Positions 53,057 to 62,862 are shown, counted from the stretch's first letter. The stretch is DNA of 64,000 bases from Thermoplasmatota archaeon (GCA_018818785.1 JAHIRF010000002.1:278595-342594), one strand, 5' to 3'. Numbers and translations: made by a program. Notes: a model not told the origin generated them from the letters alone.

Positions 53057-53243
53057 TTTGGATTCTTGGGATTAGACAGGCAGTGTATAAGCCTTTGCGA
53101 TAATCGCTTAATTAGCACGAGTGGGAAAAGCGTCGTTTCCAGTGGATCATCACATATATTACGGCGCACCTGGCCACTTCGAAATGGCCCTCGCCTCCAA
53201 GGTATAAGTATATATGCAACCGAATCATGCACATATTTGTCCA

Positions 53244-54941
53244 ATGACTAACCTCCTCTTCCAAAACCTCAGCGAGAGCATCATCGATGAGATACTGAGC
53301 TGGGACCCAGCTTACGCCACTCAATTGGGATGGCATCGATACGACCACGAAGTCAAGACAGTCAGCCAGGGCACATTCTCCGAACAGACGAAAAGGCTGC
53401 GCCAATTCATATTCGAACTAGACAAGTTCGACGATGCTTCGATCTCGCCCAACGAACGCCTGGATAAGGACCTGGCTAAGTATCTGTTCGAGATAAGGAT
53501 ATTCGAGATAGAGAAGTTGAGAATGCATGAACATATGTGCATGGTACCTGATGAGATATGCAATTCGCTCTTCTTCCTGTTCGTGCGCGATGATATTCCC
53601 TTTGAGGAGCGTTTTGATGCGATTGCTTCACGACTTGAGAAATTCCCCCGATTCATCGAGGAATCGAAATCGATCCTCAAAGACCCATTGAAGATCTGCA
53701 ATGAGGTAACCCTTGAAACCGGTGTGCGGCTCCCTGGGTTTCTCGCTGAGATCGTTATGGTCGCGAAGAAGATGGCGAAGGATGATGGGATCGTCGCCCG
53801 ATTGGAGAACGCCGTCGATGGATGCAACCAGGCGATCGAAAGCTACAATCGATGGCTGAAGGATGATGTGATACCACATTCACATGACGGTTCGATATTG
53901 ACAGAGGAGGAGTTCCAGGAGTATCTCGAACTCAGAAACTATGGAATAACCGTCGATGAGGCATTGGAAGTTGCCGAGACTTATTTCCAGGTAATCAAGA
54001 AAGAGATGGCTGAAATCTCGAAGGAGATTGTAGACACTTGCGATCCGATCGATGCCAGAAACAAGATGCGATCGAACCATCCAAAGAATTTCGAAGAGTT
54101 ATTGAAGGCGTATAGAAAGGACATCGATCGTTCACGCTCATTCGTGATAGAGAACGATATCGCGACAATTCCTTACGGAGAGAAGCTGCTGGTCATTGAG
54201 ACTCCCGTCTTCATGAGACACACCGCACCATTTGCGGCACAATACGAACCGGCCAAGTTTTCCACCGACATGAAAGGGTTGTTCATGGTGACACCGGATG
54301 ATGACCCCGAACACCTGAGGGATCACGCCTTCGGGACTATCACGAACACGGCAGTCCACGAAGGATATCCGGGACATCATCTGCAGGGGATAGTCGCCAA
54401 TGCTAACCCATCATATCTGAGAGCTCTGAGCGCATCCATGGATTTCGGCGAGGGTTGGGCACTCTACTGTGAGGAAATGATGATGGCTCAAGGGTTCAGC
54501 AACACGCCGATCGAGAAACTGGCACAGCTTAACGATCTAGTGTTCAGAATCGTGAGGGTAATCGCCGATGTGAGACTATCGACAGGCAGGACGACGGCGG
54601 AGGAGGTGACAGACTTGCTCGTGAAGGAAGTCGGCCTTCAGCGGAAAGCGGCGATGAACGATGTCCGCACATACGCAATAACCCCGACATACTATCTATC
54701 ATACTTCATCGGCAAGCTCAACATCCTCCAGCTAAGGGATGATGTGAAGGAGCTCATGGGAGACAGATTCACTCTCAGGTTCTTCCATGACACATTACTG
54801 AGCTCAGGGACTCTGCCGATGAAATTCATGAGACATTCCATGGCGATCAGACTCCATGACGAGTACGGAATGGAACTCGGTGAGCCAAAGGAGTCGCTGT
54901 ACGTATATGCCATGAGGAATGCTCGACGGACCAAGACCTGA
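53244..54941 (+). CDS. DUF885-family metallopeptidase-like protein
   Basis: 565 residues from ATG 53244; an upstream ATG at 53214 lies inside the TATA element (AAGTATATATG), whose position fits a short or absent leader. The zinc motif NTAVHEGYPGHHLQG and the following glutamate in MDFGEGWALYCEEMM are typical of DUF885. Family members are predicted zinc peptidases related to M32/M3 types; a few bacterial ones cleave dipeptides. No signal peptide was seen, so it acts in the cytoplasm. It converges on the giant receptor gene with a 10-nt gap. Confidence 0.87.
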   Translation: MTNLLFQNLSESIIDEILSWDPAYATQLGWHRYDHEVKTVSQGTFSEQTKRLRQFIFELDKFDDASISPNERLDKDLAKYLFEIRIFEIEKLRMHEHMCMVPDEICNSLFFLFVRDDIPFEERFDAIASRLEKFPRFIEESKSILKDPLKICNEVTLETGVRLPGFLAEIVMVAKKMAKDDGIVARLENAVDGCNQAIESYNRWLKDDVIPHSHDGSILTEEEFQEYLELRNYGITVDEALEVAETYFQVIKKEMAEISKEIVDTCDPIDARNKMRSNHPKNFEELLKAYRKDIDRSRSFVIENDIATIPYGEKLLVIETPVFMRHTAPFAAQYEPAKFSTDMKGLFMVTPDDDPEHLRDHAFGTITNTAVHEGYPGHHLQGIVANANPSYLRALSASMDFGEGWALYCEEMMMAQGFSNTPIEKLAQLNDLVFRIVRVIADVRLSTGRTTAEEVTDLLVKEVGLQRKAAMNDVRTYAITPTYYLSYFIGKLNILQLRDDVKELMGDRFTLRFFHDTLLSSGTLPMKFMRHSMAIRLHDEYGMELGEPKESLYVYAMRNARRTKT

Positions 54942-54951
54942 TTGCACCGCA

Positions 54952-57900
54952 TCATGAACCCTTGTCGAGGATGTCGACCCATTCTGCCTCTCCGATCTCA
55001 TCCTCGGCCTGCCAGGAACCAGGTTTGAACTCATTTGACATGTATACCTGGAGCATCTCCTGCACGCCCTTGAGCGACTTCATCGTCCCGTTCCATCGAA
55101 TGATCCTATCGGAATACCTTTCTTCGATGTCACGGAGCAGCATCTCGAGGGAAGTGAAAACCTCCTTTCGTGGCCAGCCCGAGTATATCATGGCGATGTA
55201 GACGGACTTCCCCTTCTCGATGATGACACTCTTGTCTCCGATCTCGAGCTTCTTCAATCCTACCTCGCCCTGCTGGAAAGAATCACGCACGAATTCCTGG
55301 ACCGCAGTGAACATGGCACTAACCACATCATTGTCCATGTTCGTGTTCTCTGTCTCAGTGACATGGGCGATAAGCCTGCCATCGTTGTGAATCAGGAAGA
55401 GGTTCTCAAGGGAGTATGGCCGTGGCATCCTCATGGCGGCGAAGTAGCTCGCAATTCCGGCAGCCAGCAACACCAATGGGAAAGTGTACGGCCATCCAAT
55501 CTTCTCGGCCATCGTCTTAGTCACACCGACATTGAAGCTGACCTTATTGGATGTCGCGCCGTCACCATCCGTCGCTTGAAGAGTGACCGTGATAATGTCC
55601 ACATCATCTGGCAGGCTAACGTAGAGATAATTGCCGACGATGCTCACGTGCAGATCAGGGATTGCGGATATCACGAGCGAACTATATGGCGTCTCACTGT
55701 CGATGAAGAATTGGCAGATAATGTAATGGGAGTTCCTCGGCCAACCCTTGAACACGAAATCATGAATCGGCAGGATGATAGGTGCATCATTCACTGGCGT
55801 CACCGATACTGTGACCCTCCATGAAACCCAGGCACCGTGGGAGTCCGTGGCAACGAATCCAAGGATTTCGTTACCGGACCAGTTGACCGCGGCCGTGAAG
55901 TTGACCACGCCATCGGGATATATCATGGCGTGTATGTTCGGAGTCGCACTCCCATAGACGACCCTGTACGACAGGTCTGTGTCATCGACATCATAGAATA
56001 GCAGATCCAACTTCAGAGAGTTGTTGAGATAGGTATCCTCCGGGAACGAGATCAGTGTTGGATATGGGATTGGGTATGTGATTGCAGGAGGGTAGTTGTC
56101 GCTCACGACCACGCTGAAGTTGAGCATCGCGGATGCATCTTCAGGATCAGCGACGGTCATACCCACCTTGACGATGTAGGGGCTTGTGAACGCTCCACCG
56201 CTGAGGTTCGCAGGAAAGAGCAGCTCGATCATTCCATCGGAATAGGTTGCATTTGGACTGTCAAATGAGAAGGTCAGCTCCTCCAGAGTATGATCGGGAT
56301 CAGAAACGTACATGCTTGCATCAATCTTAGTTGTCACATCGTAACGCACGTGAATATCATTGATTGGAGAGATCGAGGGAGGATCGTTCACCGCAAAGAC
56401 CGTCACCGTGATCGTATCTGTCTTGAAGGCGCCAGTTGGGTCCATGGCCGTGAGGGTACCCTCCGTGACTCCGGACCATTCGAACGGAGCGGACATGTAG
56501 ACTTCGTGTGTTTCCTGATCGATGAATATCACTATGTTCTCGAAACCGTACTGATAGACGAGATAATCTTCGGGATCCTGGTCGAAGAAGAAATCATCCA
56601 GATCGAAGGCATAGACATTGAGGTCGCCCTCGTTCAATTCCATATCCGGCAACGTGTCTTTCAGGGACGGTGGCGTATCATCCGTCACCCATATGACGAC
56701 ATTGAGATAATCGGAATTGGTCGAATCTGATAGCGCGACACTGGCAGCATCAGTCAGGGTGATTGTGATGATTTCGAAGTAGCGGTTGATCCCATCCTTC
56801 TCCAGGAAGAGGAATGTCGAGATCAGATGGTCGAACAGAACATCACCGTAGTCTGAAGATTCGGCGAACATCAGCAGGTTGCTCTTCGCGTTGTCGACAT
56901 CTGCTACGTAGTAACTGTAGTCGATGACGTAGGGGGTTGAAAACTTGACATATATTTCGGTCGGGGGACTGTGGACGAAACGCGGTCTGTCGTTCACTGG
57001 CTGGATGCTCACCACTATATCTTGATAGGTGGAGAATCCGTCAGGGTCCCTTACCCAGAGCCTGAATGTATCTGAGCCGAATTTGTCGGGTTGTGTGTAA
57101 AACTTCACGATCGCCTCAGATGATGGATCATGCGTGACCAAGTAGAGCGAAGTATCGACGTTCTCCGCGAACCACTTCAGACCCGCTGTGCCGTTGGTGT
57201 GATGCCAATATGAAGTGAGACTAAGGCTCCACGCACTATCTTCCGTAGCGATCTGTGTCGGTATGGTGCTGAGTCTCGGACCATTCAGCGCATTCGTGAC
57301 GGTCACATTGATCGAAGCGCGTATGGAACCATACGTGACCTCTATCACCCCTGATTCAGGGATGTACCCTGCGGTGTAGGTAACGGTGGTCCCGCTGCCA
57401 ACTATAGTTCCAGAGGTGCTCGTGCTCCATGTGGCACCGGATATGCTGACAATGTTGCTATACGAATCGTAGCCCGTTGCCACAAGTACTTGGCTTTGAC
57501 CTTCGGGGATCGATAGCGATCCGCTTGGAGACAATGCAATCCTCGCCAGACTCCCAGCGACAACCGTGATATTCACATTCACATATCTGCCGGTCGCAGG
57601 ATCGGAGCAGTTGATGCCACCAACACCGTCATTCACTGCGATGAAGGAGATGGTCATTCCGGAGCCGGAAATCGTCCCGACACTGCCAAACACTGACCAC
57701 GATGGCGACCAAGAGGAGTTCTCGTTCCCAAGCGAATCCAGTCCGACCACTGTGAAAGACATGATCGATCCAGAGGGAAGGGAGGTGATGGGACCCGCAG
57801 GATTAATGGACATCGTACTGACGGGACCGCTCCATACACGAATCTCATCGCTGTAGCCGAAACAGGAGTTCGAAGATGCGATAAGGATTATCATCTCTTC

Positions 57901-59178
57901 GCCCGCATCGTAGGACTGGTCCTCGATAGTGAATACACCATTCTCCGTCCCATCGAATTCTATTGTTATGACATCAAGTGATCCAGATGAGGATGTCATA
58001 GTCTCTGAAAAGACCGGTTCGATCTCGACAGTGCCTCTCCAGCTCGGGACAATCTCTCCGGCCGAGTCCAATGCGGTGATAGTCATCTCGAATTCCTCGC
58101 CAGCGATGATGCTGCTCGGAGTTATGACTTCGAAATGGTCTGCTGTGACTACCGATATGGAAGATGTCAACCAGGTCGGAGTACCCAATGCATCATAGCC
58201 ATACACCGTCAGATTGAAGGTTCCGTTGCACAAATGATCGAGAGTGATCGAGAGCAGCTTCCAGGACGGATTTGAGGACGAATCCTGTGAAACCAGGGTC
58301 AAAGGAGTCGATGGGACGCACACGGTCCCGTTGCCGGAATATGCAACTTCGAGATAGGACTCGCGGATATCATATGCTCCGAACGGGTTCGATACATTCG
58401 CATATACAACAATCTCCTCAGTGTCGACGAACACGGTCCTGGATGCTCCCGATTCATCTTCCGTCCATACCTCGTCCACGCTTATGAAATCCCTGGTCGG
58501 AACAATCAGGTATGAATCGAACACATCATTGTCATAGAGGATCGTCAGACCATCATTGATCGAATCCGCCCTCATGATGGTCAACACGAGAGAGTGGCCG
58601 GTAGCCAGCACATAATCTATTCCGAGGATGTTGAGATCGTATGCTTTCCATGACGAATATATTGGACCAGCCAGCGCAATCGTGGCACTTCCCATGACGG
58701 TCCACGAGCTGGGGCTGTAGAAAGTGGATGGAGCCATGTCAGACAACGTTATGGTCATCATCGATCCCGATTCGTTATCCCTGGAGGCAGCCCAGATGTG
58801 GGCCGAGATGTCGCCCTGGATGCTCACGTCAGAGTTCACCGGTGGGGATAGCACCCAGAAATGCCTCCAACGCTGAGATGGAAGGTTCTTCTTGATCGTT
58901 ATTCCGAGTAATCCATCTGAATCGTAATCGAGGTTGCTGGGATTCTGAGGGATCGAAGTGTTCAGCCAATCATAGTCCCCCGAGGAGACAGGACTTCCTT
59001 CATGCATGCGCAGCAAATGGTCCCAGGAAGTCAGGGAATCCGCAGAGACGTTGACGGGATCGTCCCCGATCATCATAAGGACTGAGCCAGATACCATCAG
59101 TACTGCGAGAAGCACGGCGAGTGAGCCTCTCAGAATGCGAGCATGACGACTGCAACCTCCTGCAGGAACTTCCTTCAT
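54952..59178 (-). CDS. Giant surface receptor: Ig/cadherin-like ectodomain, one TM, cytoplasmic roadblock/longin-like domain
   Basis: 1408 residues. A basic N terminus with a signal helix (SLAVLLAVLMVSGSVLMM) leads to an ectodomain of roughly 1190 residues. Its first half has Ig/Big-like units (ALDSAGEIVPSWRGTVEIEP, GLDSLGNENSSWSPSWSVFG); the second half has cadherin-like units introduced by VNDRP, VNDPP and VNDAP with conserved Asp-Pro/Asp motifs. One helix (about 1228-1248) precedes a 160-residue cytoplasmic domain that reads like a small roadblock/longin fold: LENLFLIHNDGRLIAHVTET, SAMFTAVQEFV, KLEIGDKSVIIEKG, VYIAMIYSGW. A Ras-like GTPase gene lies directly upstream on the same strand. 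A signalling or adhesion receptor is inferred. Confidence 0.82.
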   Translation of the reverse strand: MKEVPAGGCSRHARILRGSLAVLLAVLMVSGSVLMMIGDDPVNVSADSLTSWDHLLRMHEGSPVSSGDYDWLNTSIPQNPSNLDYDSDGLLGITIKKNLPSQRWRHFWVLSPPVNSDVSIQGDISAHIWAASRDNESGSMMTITLSDMAPSTFYSPSSWTVMGSATIALAGPIYSSWKAYDLNILGIDYVLATGHSLVLTIMRADSINDGLTILYDNDVFDSYLIVPTRDFISVDEVWTEDESGASRTVFVDTEEIVVYANVSNPFGAYDIRESYLEVAYSGNGTVCVPSTPLTLVSQDSSSNPSWKLLSITLDHLCNGTFNLTVYGYDALGTPTWLTSSISVVTADHFEVITPSSIIAGEEFEMTITALDSAGEIVPSWRGTVEIEPVFSETMTSSSGSLDVITIEFDGTENGVFTIEDQSYDAGEEMIILIASSNSCFGYSDEIRVWSGPVSTMSINPAGPITSLPSGSIMSFTVVGLDSLGNENSSWSPSWSVFGSVGTISGSGMTISFIAVNDGVGGINCSDPATGRYVNVNITVVAGSLARIALSPSGSLSIPEGQSQVLVATGYDSYSNIVSISGATWSTSTSGTIVGSGTTVTYTAGYIPESGVIEVTYGSIRASINVTVTNALNGPRLSTIPTQIATEDSAWSLSLTSYWHHTNGTAGLKWFAENVDTSLYLVTHDPSSEAIVKFYTQPDKFGSDTFRLWVRDPDGFSTYQDIVVSIQPVNDRPRFVHSPPTEIYVKFSTPYVIDYSYYVADVDNAKSNLLMFAESSDYGDVLFDHLISTFLFLEKDGINRYFEIITITLTDAASVALSDSTNSDYLNVVIWVTDDTPPSLKDTLPDMELNEGDLNVYAFDLDDFFFDQDPEDYLVYQYGFENIVIFIDQETHEVYMSAPFEWSGVTEGTLTAMDPTGAFKTDTITVTVFAVNDPPSISPINDIHVRYDVTTKIDASMYVSDPDHTLEELTFSFDSPNATYSDGMIELLFPANLSGGAFTSPYIVKVGMTVADPEDASAMLNFSVVVSDNYPPAITYPIPYPTLISFPEDTYLNNSLKLDLLFYDVDDTDLSYRVVYGSATPNIHAMIYPDGVVNFTAAVNWSGNEILGFVATDSHGAWVSWRVTVSVTPVNDAPIILPIHDFVFKGWPRNSHYIICQFFIDSETPYSSLVISAIPDLHVSIVGNYLYVSLPDDVDIITVTLQATDGDGATSNKVSFNVGVTKTMAEKIGWPYTFPLVLLAAGIASYFAAMRMPRPYSLENLFLIHNDGRLIAHVTETENTNMDNDVVSAMFTAVQEFVRDSFQQGEVGLKKLEIGDKSVIIEKGKSVYIAMIYSGWPRKEVFTSLEMLLRDIEERYSDRIIRWNGTMKSLKGVQEMLQVYMSNEFKPGSWQAEDEIGEAEWVDILDKGS

Positions 59179-59280
59179 GAACTTAAGCCGCCCCTTGACT
59201 CTCTGCAGGATTTCATAGCCGATGCTTGGCTTATAAGGATTATTAATTCGTTATCAGGGTTGGTAATGGACCACTGGCTA

Positions 59281-59823
59281 CTACCTTGAGCCCATCTTCT
59301 CCGAGACTGCGAGACCGAGAGCCTTGAAGACATCCTCGACGCCCTGGCCAGTCTTCGCGCTGGTCATGAACGATTTGGCCTTGTACTTGGAGGCCAACTC
59401 CTGGAGTTCCTCGTCCTTTATTACCCTCTCATTCTCGAGATCTGCCTTGTTCCCCGCGAACACTATCGGCACATCACCCGCGACATCGGTCAGGGCCTTT
59501 ATCCAATACCTGAGTTCTTCGAGGGTCTCCTTGTTCGTCAAGTCACAGACCGCGATTGCCCCGTGCGCCCCGAAAAAGTATGCTTCGCGCAGGAGTTCGC
59601 GGAACCCTTTCTGACCCATGATATCCCAGATGAGCATCATGACCTTCACCGTGGTTCCCTGGTCACTGACCTCAACGATCTTCTTCGTAACCTTGGTCCC
59701 AATGGTTGCGATATATCTATCGTCGAAGACGTCGAGAACAAATCTCTTGATAAGGCTAGTCTTACCTACGCCTGCGTCTCCAATGAAGCAAATCTTAACT
59801 TTCATGAGGTCATCATCGTTCAT
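59281..59823 (-). CDS. Ras-superfamily small GTPase
   Basis: 180 residues from ATG 59823, with GGAGGG 6 nt upstream (TTG 59826 precedes it). All G motifs are present in Ras/Rab order: G1 GDAGVGKTSLI, G2 threonine in IATIGTKVTKK, G3 LIWDIMGQKGF (WDxxGQ), G4 AGNKADLEN and G5 TSAKTGQGV. It has no C-terminal prenylation cysteine. Such small GTPases in archaea are related to Rab/Rag/MglA types; partners with roadblock/longin folds are the usual regulators, and the downstream receptor gene ends in such a domain. Function is unknown; signalling from that receptor is inferred. Confidence 0.9.
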   Translation of the reverse strand: MNDDDLMKVKICFIGDAGVGKTSLIKRFVLDVFDDRYIATIGTKVTKKIVEVSDQGTTVKVMMLIWDIMGQKGFRELLREAYFFGAHGAIAVCDLTNKETLEELRYWIKALTDVAGDVPIVFAGNKADLENERVIKDEELQELASKYKAKSFMTSAKTGQGVEDVFKALGLAVSEKMGSR

Positions 59824-59826
59824 CAA

Positions 59827-60306
59827 GTACCCTCCGAGGGTGGTCTATGAACTGTCTGTTCAGGTAAATAACCTATACCCCTCTTAAGCCTTTGGTAAAT
59901 CGCTGGCACTCGTACATTTTCGTTCGCGGGGTTAGGATGATGGCTGTCAACATTGATAGTCAAGGATCTACGAACGGACATCAGCAGATGTATGGGACAT
60001 CGCTTCTAGGCGAGAGGGGGAGGACTTGGATGGACATCTCCGAGGGATATAGTAGTCCAATCGTAGTCCCTTAGGGTCAGGTCTCAAACTCGTGAACAGT
60101 CTCTTTCGAGACCTTGTAGTCCCATTCAATGATGATTCCGCGAATCCATCAATGACGGACAACAGATGTGGGACTCTTTTGCAATGCACCAGAATACAAC
60201 CGAAATGATTTGTGAGATAAGTGAATAGCACTTTTTCTCACATAACTCCCGGTGACGTCGTCAAGCGAACGATGGCTTTTTCAACCATTGCGTTGGTCAT
60301 GCGATC
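59827..60306. other. Intergenic region between the GTPase and the AsnB-like gene
   Basis: About 480 bp. The left end carries the GTPase ribosome-binding site and promoter. One short frame on the plus strand (ATG 59938 or 59941, stop at 60072-60074, about 45 codons) follows GGGGTTAGG, but has no recognisable domain, so it is not called as a gene. No tRNA, repeat or strong hairpin was found. The promoter of the AsnB-like gene was not identified. Confidence 0.45.
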
Positions 60307-61086
60307 GTGACGGATGTCGCGGACCTGATAGATGTGCTCCGAGCGGCCGTCGTGGAGTGCGTCGGTCAAGAACCAGAGGTTGCAGTAGCATATTCCGGAG
60401 GATTAGACAGCTCCATAATCGATTCATTAGCGATGGAGATCGCTTCCACTTCGCGTTACACATGCGCCGTACGGGAATCACCAGATGACAGATTGGTGAG
60501 AGAGATGGTGAACGAGCAGCGGATTCCGCCAACGGTCATCGTGCTTTCTGAAACGAGGCTCATAGCTCATGTCAGGGAGGCTGCATATGCATTGAACACG
60601 ACGAATCCGGTGCAGATAGCATACTCGATACCAATCCTGGCGGTGCTCTCATCCGCAAAGGAACGGCTAATACTCGCAGGTAGCGTCGCTGACGAACTGT
60701 TCGGTGGGTATGCGAAGTATATGAGGGAAGAAGATCCGACCATTCAGATGGGTATAGATCTCGCAAAGGCTCTTGAGGAAATCGAGAAGCTGACGGAGAT
60801 AGCCTCGTCGAAAGGGAAAACCATCGGCTTTCCCTTCGCGTCAGGACAGGTGATAGACCTTGCCTCGGATATCCCCCTAAAGAGAAAGATTGACGGGGAT
60901 GGACGCAAGATAATCCTTCGACAGGCAGCCAAGCAGCTGGGCATCGAAGCTCATGACCGTCCGAAGAGAGCAGCTCAGTATAGCTCAGGCATCATGAAGG
61001 AGATGGAAAGGCTGGCGAGGAGAGACGGGCTCGATATCAAGTCATGGGTTGAGGGCAAGGTCTCGTCCGACCACAGAACTTCTTAA
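60307..61086 (+). CDS. Standalone asparagine-synthetase-type ATP-pyrophosphatase domain
   Basis: 259 residues from GTG 60307. The PP-loop VAYSGGLDSSIIDSLAM activates the substrate with ATP, and LAGSVADELFGGYAKYM is the second AsnB signature. The N-terminal glutaminase domain of AsnB is absent, so ammonia must come from elsewhere or the enzyme does another amidation or thiolation. Length equals one synthetase domain. It is followed by folC after 26 nt. Similar short proteins are found in archaea without known function. Confidence 0.82.
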   Translation: MTDVADLIDVLRAAVVECVGQEPEVAVAYSGGLDSSIIDSLAMEIASTSRYTCAVRESPDDRLVREMVNEQRIPPTVIVLSETRLIAHVREAAYALNTTNPVQIAYSIPILAVLSSAKERLILAGSVADELFGGYAKYMREEDPTIQMGIDLAKALEEIEKLTEIASSKGKTIGFPFASGQVIDLASDIPLKRKIDGDGRKIILRQAAKQLGIEAHDRPKRAAQYSSGIMKEMERLARRDGLDIKSWVEGKVSSDHRTS

Positions 61087-61112
61087 TATGCAAGTGGATT
61101 TGCACCTTTGCC

Positions 61113-62411
61113 ATGAGCTACACCGACCTAGTCGACTGGATGTTCAATCTTGAGAGGTTCGGCATAAAACTAGGATTGGACAACATGAGGGAGTTCCTGG
61201 ACAGGATAGGGAATCCCCACCACGAGTTCCGGTCCATACATGTGACTGGGACCAATGGCAAAGGATCTGTCTGCACTTTCTTAGCTGAAGTCCTCAACGC
61301 ACACGGTTTTAAAGTCGGGCTATACACATCGCCTCATCTAGTCGATTTCCGTGAGCGGATCAAGGTCGATGGTGAGGACATCCCAGAGGAGGCCGTCGTC
61401 AGAATCGGAGAAGAGCTCCGTAGCGAAATGGTGTCAATGGCAAAGGAAGGCACGGAGAAGCAGTTGACTTTCTTTGAATTCACGACAGGGCTCGCATTCA
61501 GATACTTCGCCGAGGAGCATGTAGATATTGTCGTTGCGGAAGTAGGCATGGGGGGAAGGCTCGACGCCACCAATGTGATCGAACCGGACGTGTCAGTAAT
61601 AACAAGGATAGGGTTGGAGCACACGGACTACCTTGGCCGCACGATCCCTGAGATCGCCCACGAGAAGGCAGGCATAATCAAGAGGGGAGCACCAGTCGTG
61701 ACTTGTGAACGGGATCCATCCATACTTGGCATCTTCGGCAAGAAGTGCGATGAATGCAGAGTGCCGCTGGTGAGAATCGATCTCGATTTCGCCGTCGATT
61801 GCATCAGGCAGACATTGTCCGGAACATCATTCAATTACTCGGGCAAGAGAGATATGATGGACCTTGAGACGGCTCTGATCGGAGGATATCAGGCGGAGAA
61901 CGCCGCTGCAGCAATCGCTTGCTTGGAATGTCTCACAGAAAAGGGGGATAACATAACCGAGGAGGACATCCGCAAGGGATTGACAAAAACCAGATGGCCG
62001 GGAAGGATGCAGATTATGCAAAGAGAACCTCTGCTGATTTTCGATGGTGGTCATAATCCTGACGGTGTGCGGATGGCCATCTCAACCCTGGAGGCTCTCG
62101 GTGCATTACCGATGACCTTCGTGATCGGCTGTATGAATGACAAGGATGCGAGGGAGATCGTCCGGACTATAGCGCCTCACGCATCCAAGATGATAGCCAC
62201 TCAGGTGAACAACAAACGCGCACTACCTGCAGATACCCTGTATGAAATAATGAAGGAAGAGTTCAAGGGTCGTTCATCCGCCTCGATGACTTCCTCGCAG
62301 GGAATAGAGATGGCATTGGAAAGCACTCTTGGAAAGGGGGTCTGCGTGATAGGGTCCCTTTACCTAGTTGGAGAAGCTATCCAGTGGAAGGAAAAGAACT
62401 TACGCGAATAG
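61113..62411 (+). CDS. folC: Folylpolyglutamate synthase/dihydrofolate synthase
   Basis: 432 residues. The Mur-ligase fold is clear: RSIHVTGTNGKGSVCTFLAE (P-loop), YTSPHLVDFRERI, EVGMGGRLDATN with the metal and substrate residues, GLEHTDYLGRTIPEIAHEKA and the C-terminal FDGGHNPDGV. FolC adds glutamate to folates. A TATA-like TTAATATG (61085-61092) is centred about 25 nt before ATG 61113, suggesting a leaderless transcript independent of the upstream gene. In archaea that use tetrahydromethanopterin the substrate may differ. Confidence 0.93.
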   Translation: MSYTDLVDWMFNLERFGIKLGLDNMREFLDRIGNPHHEFRSIHVTGTNGKGSVCTFLAEVLNAHGFKVGLYTSPHLVDFRERIKVDGEDIPEEAVVRIGEELRSEMVSMAKEGTEKQLTFFEFTTGLAFRYFAEEHVDIVVAEVGMGGRLDATNVIEPDVSVITRIGLEHTDYLGRTIPEIAHEKAGIIKRGAPVVTCERDPSILGIFGKKCDECRVPLVRIDLDFAVDCIRQTLSGTSFNYSGKRDMMDLETALIGGYQAENAAAAIACLECLTEKGDNITEEDIRKGLTKTRWPGRMQIMQREPLLIFDGGHNPDGVRMAISTLEALGALPMTFVIGCMNDKDAREIVRTIAPHASKMIATQVNNKRALPADTLYEIMKEEFKGRSSASMTSSQGIEMALESTLGKGVCVIGSLYLVGEAIQWKEKNLRE

Positions 62412-62428
62412 AGCTCGGCCCGCACAAG

Positions 62429-62438
62429 ATATAAATGG
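62429..62438 (+). promoter_or_regulatory. TATA element of the tRNA-Gly gene
   Basis: GATATAAATG lies about 35 nt before the first base of the mature tRNA, leaving room for a short 5' leader removed by RNase P. It follows the folC stop closely, so the tRNA has its own promoter. Confidence 0.6.
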
Positions 62439-62468
62439 GCCCTGTGTATTGAGGCGTACAACCAGTAT

Positions 62469-62542
62469 GCGGCCGTAGTGTAGTCTGGTTATCACTTGAG
62501 CTTGCCAAGCTCAAAACTCGGGTTCAAATCCCGGCGGCCGCA
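62469..62542 (+). tRNA. tRNA-Gly (anticodon GCC)
   Basis: 74 bases that fold as a full cloverleaf. The acceptor stem GCGGCCG (62469-62475) pairs with CGGCCGC; the anticodon stem TGAGC pairs with GCTCA around the loop TTGCCAA, giving anticodon GCC; the T arm is TCGGG-TTCAAAT-CCCGG; the D arm has GTG/CAC. The discriminator base is A and no CCA is encoded. No intron was seen. The 3' half is repeated about 1.33 kb downstream in degraded form. Confidence 0.97.
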
Positions 62543-62563
62543 CGTTCATTCTTTTAAGAAAGG
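62520..62563 (+). repeat. Left copy of a 44-bp repeat covering the tRNA-Gly 3' end
   Basis: The segment starts in the T stem of tRNA-Gly and extends 21 bp past its end. It matches 63850-63893 at 37 of 44 positions, with a perfect 16-bp core CCCGGCGGCCGCACGT (62530-62545). This is the layout of an attachment site at a tRNA 3' end (attL-like). Confidence 0.75.
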
Positions 62564-62631
62564 GCCAGGGGCGGAATACCTGCGAAAAGACAATAAGGGC
62601 AAGCAGGTGTTATTGGACAAGGAGGAATGGA

Positions 62632-62862
62632 GTGAGTAGCAGCGAAATCTCATCATCAGTCAGGAGTCCTTTGTCGCTGAATGCCGATTACGCTAATCCG
62701 AAATTGTACGGCTGGGCGAGTATTCTTGTGGGTACCCTCTCACTGCTCGTCGGAATCCCCGTGTTGTTCATGTCTCCGGACCTATCAGCAGTTGCTCTCA
62801 TTATCGCATTAGGGGCAGTGTTAGTTCTCGCTGGCGTTTGGATGGTCAAGAGAGAGGAATAA
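62632..62862 (+). CDS. Small two-helix membrane protein
   Basis: 76 residues; GTG 62632 follows AAGGAGGAA. A hydrophilic serine-rich N terminus precedes two membrane helices (GWASILVGTLSLLVGIPVLF and SAVALIIALGAVLVLAGVWM) and ends with a short basic tail. No family was recognised. It lies inside the segment bounded by the tRNA-derived repeats, with the zinc-ribbon protein next to it. Confidence 0.65.
   Translation: MSSSEISSSVRSPLSLNADYANPKLYGWASILVGTLSLLVGIPVLFMSPDLSAVALIIALGAVLVLAGVWMVKREE

Noticed and set aside
59938-60074. Possible 45-residue gene on the plus strand
   Set aside because: A weak GGGGTTAGG precedes it, but the sequence has no recognisable fold and the region otherwise looks non-coding.
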